Assembly (NCBI GenBank): GCA_002286855.1
Contig: NRSV01000008.1
Coordinates: forward strand, 310,001-374,000
DNA from: Bipolaris cookei
Lineage: Eukaryota > Ascomycota > Dothideomycetes > Pleosporales > Pleosporaceae
DNA: 64,000 bases
Direction: 5' to 3'
The notes beneath the pieces were generated by a model, which ran no database searches, was not told where the DNA came from, and worked only from the letters and a program-made list of their open reading frames with translations. The translations under genes and the position numbers were made by a program. Below, piece by piece: positions 58,748-64,000 of the stretch (its first letter is position 1; every line of letters begins with the position of its first letter).

Positions 58748-61700
58748 TCATGAGATATGTATCTGCGGGAGATCATTGCTGCCTGGGCCAAGCATAGACG
58801 GTATAGGCTTACGACGAGCTTTGGCCTGAGGTATACGAGGTACGCCTTGGATGACGCGTGGTTCCTTCATCAGCGAAGGGTCAAGCTTTGCAGGGACTAC
58901 GACGTTTGTTAGAAAATTTTAAGTGAGGGAGTGGATAGAACATACTCCGACTGATGACAGAACGATAGTCCCCTGGAAAGCGTGAGTTTGGCGGCGTTGC
59001 AGAGGCAGTACGCCACAAGTGGTTTGTCGTATCTGACAAAAAGTCCACCTTTGATTTGTAGAAAAACGACGACTTTCCGCGGTTGCGCTTCGCTAGAATA
59101 ACCTCATCGAAGAGTTTGATAGAAGGATCATCAGCCGATTTGCTCTCACGTTCATGTATGAATTCATTGAAAGCTAGTGCTTTGTTAGATATTTTCGTCA
59201 AAAGGGGGGGGGGGGACGGAGGGTGTAGTTACAAACCTTGTGTTTGCTGGAGTGCAGTAATGTACTGCACATTTTCCACTGGCAGGCTCTTTACGAACTC
59301 ATCCATCTTGAATTCATAATTCATGCCAGATTTCTTGCGCTCCCCGGTAGCCGGAACTAGGTAACGTCGATAAGTGTAAAACAGACTAGCGAAGCATCGT
59401 ACAAACGATGCTCGGACCTGATCTGGACGGAACGCCGTAGGGCACACGATGCAGATAGATTCCACGCATCGACTATGGGCATATGTACTGCAACCTGGAC
59501 AAGGTTAACCAAAAACACTCGCTAAATTTGCAAGCGTGCAGAACTTACCAGAACAGCGATATAGACCATCGTCTGATTTTTCTTCGCAGATAGAACAAAC
59601 AGCACGATCTTCGTTGGGTCTCCATTGCAGACAATGTCCCTCCTGCCACTGCGTGGTTGAGGTATTGCGAACCTGCTGCACTGCCATACCAGGCATGATC
59701 GTTGATGCGGCTAGCGTTGACTGCGCATACACTGAAGGCGCGTACGAAGAGCCAGCTGCTTTGTATTCTTGACTTAAGGATGATGTAGATGCACTGGGAG
59801 TATGGCCGGTGAACGGCTGAGAAGGGCGCCGAAGTGGGGGCACACGCTCAAAACCAAACTAGTTACGTTAGTCCATGGACAATCAACATATAGAGAACCA
59901 AACTTACTGATGAGCTTCGCCGACTTGAAGAGTCGAAATGCGCGGATCTCTTCTCCCGAAGGTTAGCCTGAAGAGCATACCCAGAATCGCTGCGCGATAT
60001 AGGCGTGCCTGGCATGGGCGGAAATACCGTAGAAACAGGAGAGACCTTGGGTGAAGGTGGAGAGTGGTGTGACTTTATGGTTGTTGCTGTTGATGGCCTG
60101 TCGTTCCCGCGACTCAAGGCACTTGATTGTAAAAAGGCGTTGTAGATTAGGACCTTCGAGCTCGGTGGCCCAAGAACTGTGCTGAACGAGGTCGAGTTCA
60201 ATCCAACGTAATTCTGTATCGTCAATGGCTGTGCCCTGTGCGAAAAAACCCCAGAGTTTTCAGAAGCGAATGTGTCGAATGGGAATGCTTCGATCGCATA
60301 AGCAGGTGGGCCAGTGGGCACGCCGTATTGCGTATGATGCGGGGCGGACTGCTGGAGCAAGGACATGAGCTTGCGCCGCTGCTGGCGAGGAAGTGCTGGC
60401 GGTGGAGGACCATTGGATACTATCGAGTCGGCATCTAAATCAACCAATACATAATCGTCTTCTGGGTAATCAGCGGGTTCGTAACGACGTTCGATTCCAA
60501 CAATGTAAGGACAAGGCGCCTCAATAGTCTGGACGAGACGAGATGGCAGGACGGGGATGAAGACACCGGTCCATTGGAAAGGATATAGTAAGTTGGTGAT
60601 TGCCATGCTCGCAAGATGTAGCATGGCTGTGTGAGAAGAGAGGAGGATGATCCTAGCCTCAGAGAGAACAAATTCGAACAGAGTGATGATGTTTGGGATA
60701 GACATGCAGCGGAAGAGGGCGTAAATGTCAATGTTGCGCGACCCCGGCAATTCGTTGACAGCTTCTTTTCGAGCATACATGCGAAGCTCACGAACAGCTA
60801 GTTCGACCTGTGTAACGGAGGTAATCGGACTAAGTGCCTCTGCACATAGATTGACTACGTACCGTTCGAGCGGTTGCCACATGCCTACTCGCGGTGAGCT
60901 TGCTGGCACGCGAAGAACCGCGCCAGTAGTCATAGGTACGGTGACTGCCTTTAACCACTCTTTCCAGAATGGCGTGAGGCTCGCATCTCTTCCCAATACA
61001 CCATAAGCGCGTGGAATCCACAGACCAGTCTCTCCATCAGTGAGGCCTTCAATCTTGGAGGCTGCACCATGTCGTACCGGACGGAGCAGGTCCGTCATGA
61101 GCTGAATTTTTTCTTCCACTGCTCCAATTTCGTCGTCAAGATTCTCGCGTTCTTCAGAATCGGGAGCTACCGAGGGAAGCTTGGTTAGGAGCTGAGACAA
61201 CTTGGCACGCTCTAGTGCAAGACGCTCGCCCAGACTGCTTGCCAGTTCACGTTCCTCAGGATTCATGTGCAGGTTTCGCCATTCTTCGCATTGACGCTCA
61301 AGGCCTTCGGCAGCTGTGGCATTCAAGGGCAACCAAACAATAAGGCAAATGCCGTATAGCTTTGATCCATCCCCGTTGGTCATGGCAAATCCGTGCCATT
61401 GGCTCTTTGGTCTCTCGTCTGAGGAGACGACACTAACATCATTTGGAAAAGCAAACATGGGCACATAATCCGGAAAGGGGTTGCGTTTCTTGAGTTCCTC
61501 GACCATGTTTCTTGGCGGATAACGATCCAGTAGGACTGGCTCGTAGCGACGGAGAAGAGGATGCATATCCGGGTCTGGCGCGAAAGGCTGCGGTGCCGGT
61601 ATTACCGAGTTGTACCCAGACATGCGTTTGGAAGTTCGGATTGAGGCTACGTGCATGTCAGCAATCGTCGATAGAGAAAAAGCAAAAAAGGTATATCATA

Positions 61701-62419
61701 TCATATCATGCCGAAAGGTAGCTGTGTATGCGGTATGGCCTTTTGGATGCATAGTATGATGTCAACTTACATTGTCTTGCAGTCGACGGCTGTCTCTTCA
61801 GGCTGCTTTGCATAGTGGATATGCGCCGCCGGATGCTGCCAACCCCGGAACGAAGATTACCGACACCATCTTCGGGGTTGGCTTGTGAAACGCGCTGAGG
61901 CCGCGGGCGTGGCCTGGTGGGGGTGGAGCGAGACTGCTGTGTAACACCAGCAGTGAACTGTATCTCCTCGAGAAATGAATCTCGCTCAGACGCAAATTTG
62001 CGAAGGGCAATGTCGAATTCCTGGTCGCTTAGACCAGAGCCGCCAAGCTGCACGCCCTTGATGGTGGCGCTGCTCCGGTTGCTCGCCGTCGGCTTTGCGT
62101 CTGGTCCAATGATTGTGCTGACTGACTGGCGGTTCTCGCTGAGGCGGTTGGCAGAGCGTGACCGCGACCTTGACCGCCCCCTATCGCGATGGGACAGGCC
62201 GTCTTGTGAAGTTGGACGTATGGCATCCGTCTCGAGGGCGCGGTCCTCTTCGATTGTCTCATCGACGGGCGGTTGGGCCAGTGGGGAAGTGACTATGACA
62301 TTATTCTGGGTGCGTTCATCGTAAACCTGCGATGACTCGATGCCGGAGATGAAGAAGTAGTCGGCGAGCGGGGGCGGTGACTGGTCAGGCGTGGCGGAAG
62401 AGGAGGGAGCAGGCGCCAT
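58748..62419 (-). CDS. DENN-domain protein with zinc finger (Rab GEF type)
   Basis: A large cytoplasmic protein of 1,110 residues, likely a guanine-nucleotide exchange factor for a Rab GTPase in membrane traffic. Six minus-strand exons sum to 3,333 nt: 62419-61771, 61646-59908, 59858-59549, 59494-59237, 59173-58946 and 58896-58748. Residues 1-216 are disordered and Ser/Arg-rich. An upstream-DENN part follows (FPDYVPMFAFPND, then WHGFAMTNGDGSKLYG), with a coiled insert at ERLALERAKLSQLLTKLP. The central DENN core (about 440-600) shows FRCMSIPNIITLFEFVLSE, ARIILLSSH and LYPFQWTGVFIPVLP. A zinc finger split by an intron, CSICEEKSDDGLYRCSGC then YAHSRC, lies at about 885-915. It is followed by a downstream-DENN-like segment and a basic tail. 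The ATG at 62419 is used because the frame upstream has no earlier ATG. Confidence 0.92.
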
Positions 62420-63579
62420 GATGGTAGGTGGGCATAGGATATCCAAGAAAGACGAGTCGACGAAAGAACGTGGTTGGACTGGACTGGGCAGCCGGGGGCG
62501 TGTCGGGCGTTGGGTCGCCTTTGGTCGTCTATGTCATTGGGGATTGGACGCCAGGTCCAATGGGTATTTGTGGTGAGCAGCGCAGCGGGTTGTTATGCGC
62601 GTCCGAGGAGACAAGTGGTGCGACAGTGACCGTCAAATGCAGATGCACTGGCGCCGAGGGGGGAGCCCAACGAGATGATTGACTTGGCTGGGCAGACGTG
62701 GCAGACAAGGCAATGAGGGTTGCAGGGAGAGAAGTGCGGTGAGGGGCAGTGGCAGGGGCAGCAGAGGGTTTGTAGGGGTGGGCGGGCGGTGTTTTGTGAG
62801 GCCGGGCAGCGTGTGGTTGCTGCGGGCACAAGAGAGTGAATGGGAAGAGGGTCGGTGGAGAAGGGTTCAATGCACTGCGCGCCTGGTCACAAGCCATTCA
62901 AAAGGACAGGCTCGGGCCCAAGTGCCCCAGTTACATGGAGATAGCAGCTAGTCCCTATTTACCGTCATCGCAGGGCCTCTTCCCGTCTTGCGCTCTTATC
63001 ACCATGGCATGAGGAGGCAGCCCGGTTAGCGCTTGACAGCTCCCGCGGTCAACATGTGTCGGCGCTTGGCCTGGGCCGGACTGCTACACCTTGTGTGCAT
63101 GCACGCAATGGTCGAGCGGCCACGGCAGCAGTCAACGCCAGCTGCTGGGCCATGCAAGGCACTGCCGCCATCCGCCAGCCGCGGGCTTGGAGGTGGATTA
63201 TACTTTTGATTCTGGGAGGGGCATGAGTGTGTGTGTTGCACCGCCCGGCCGTGACGAGCAGGCGATACATAACAGTGCACAGGCACGGCGTTGGTGTGCC
63301 GGCCTCCCCTGTGCAGTGTGCAGCGCTGCGAGACCCTGTCCTCGGAAGGCACGACCAGGGGGGGCCCACACCGAGGGGGAAGGCACAGTCTGGGTCCTTT
63401 CCCGCCTTGAGGGCAGTGAGCAGCCGCGACCGCGACCCTGGACCTGCCATTGGTCCATTTGTGCCTGCCGCTGCCTTGCCATTTCCTGTGCGACGCTGTC
63501 TGCTCAGGGGCCGTCGAGTCGGCGCGCGCGACCGCCAGGGCCGTCATTAGCATATACGACGTGCGTCTGCGTCTGCGTA

Positions 63580-63621
<42 letters not shown>

Positions 63622-64000
63622 CGCGTCCGCGTCCACCATACCGTGGTGTGCTTCCCATCTGCCTTTCCGCTTCACCCCATAGGGAGGCCCGCCATGCTGA
63701 CTTTGGCCACGTCCATGGTTCGCTGCCATGCGCTACGCCTGGCAACCTGTCCAACGTCCCAGACAAAGAAAACATGCTGCCCCACTGCCATCTGCAACCA
63801 GCCGCACATCTCACACGCCCGCCCTGTTGCTGTCCTACACACATGTGCACATGTACATACATACACATGTACACAAAACCTCCCTCTCCCGCTTTGCATC
63901 CCATGTGCACACCGACAAGGCGTGCGTGAGCCGTCTGGAATCCCGTGTCCCGGCCATCTATCCCGCTGCCATTGCTGTTGCCCTTCCAACCCCATTGTCC
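62420..64000. other. Right edge of window, promoter side of the DENN gene, no gene seen
   Basis: The part next to 62419 is the DENN gene's promoter and leader. Further right, G+C-rich low-complexity sequence gives long overlapping frames on both strands (for example a 294-codon minus-strand frame at 63026-63910) whose translations are Arg/Cys-rich and repetitive. I do not accept them as genes. Confidence 0.5.
63561..63634. repeat. (GCGTCT)n hexanucleotide repeat
   Basis: About twelve GCGTCT units with one CGTATG variant near the left end and CGTCCG variants at the right end. It translates as long Arg/Leu or Asp/Ala runs in the spurious frames that cross it. Confidence 0.9.

Noticed and set aside
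63026..63910. 294-codon minus-strand open frame at the right edge
   Set aside because: Low-complexity, crosses the hexanucleotide repeat (Arg run), no domain, and overlapping frames of similar length exist on both strands.

Overview
The window looks like a chromosomal segment of a filamentous ascomycete. Genes carry short introns (mostly about 46 to 65 nt) with GT-AG borders, and both tRNA genes are nuclear-type. The gene set (Chk1 kinase, FlbA-type RGS protein, MIC12, hexose transporter, pisatin-demethylase-like P450) is typical of Pezizomycotina. A placement in Dothideomycetes, probably Pleosporales, is an impression from protein wording and gene style and has not been tested. I rebuilt exon structures by hand. 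For most multi-exon genes the summed exon lengths are multiples of three and the junctions restore known family motifs.

Layout. 0-6 kb: a hexose transporter (+), an intron-containing tRNA-Phe (-) and a steroid 5-alpha-reductase family enzyme (+). 6-11.6 kb: a Ser/Pro/Ala-rich single-pass membrane protein (+) and a small BTB/POZ gene (-) whose intron holds a TA/TG microsatellite. 11.6-18.3 kb: three RNA-metabolism genes in a row, namely an R3H-SUZ protein (-), a ZCCHC10-like zinc-knuckle/RS protein (+) and an NCBP3-like protein (-). 18.7-22 kb: succinate-semialdehyde dehydrogenase (-) and a short-chain dehydrogenase (+), head to head. 22-26 kb: a large unknown protein (-) whose frame is broken by one in-frame TAA, and the MICOS subunit MIC12 (-). 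26.1-28 kb: a pogo/Fot1-like DNA transposon with clear terminal inverted repeats and a TA target duplication, whose transposase is broken by four stops and one frameshift. 28.9-33.6 kb: a cytochrome P450 (+), an aldo-keto reductase (-) and phosphopantothenoylcysteine decarboxylase (+). 35.6-40.1 kb: a secreted, probably GPI-anchored S41 peptidase (+) and Chk1 (-). 43.2-45.7 kb: an FlbA-type RGS regulator (-), preceded by about 6.8 kb without a convincing gene. 52.5-64 kb: a Ser-rich unknown protein (-), an A+T-rich gene-poor stretch, tRNA-Leu(CAG) (-), a small four-cysteine GPI-type surface protein (-) and a 1,110-residue DENN-domain protein with a zinc finger (-).

Most of the window is ordinary housekeeping and signalling content. 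The parts most worth a second look are the interrupted 1,013-codon frame at 22-25 kb, the RIP-like transposon, the P450/aldo-keto reductase/S41 stretch, the clustering of three RNA-binding genes, and the small lineage-restricted surface or unknown proteins. I saw no CRISPR array, rRNA gene, virus or obviously new multi-gene system.
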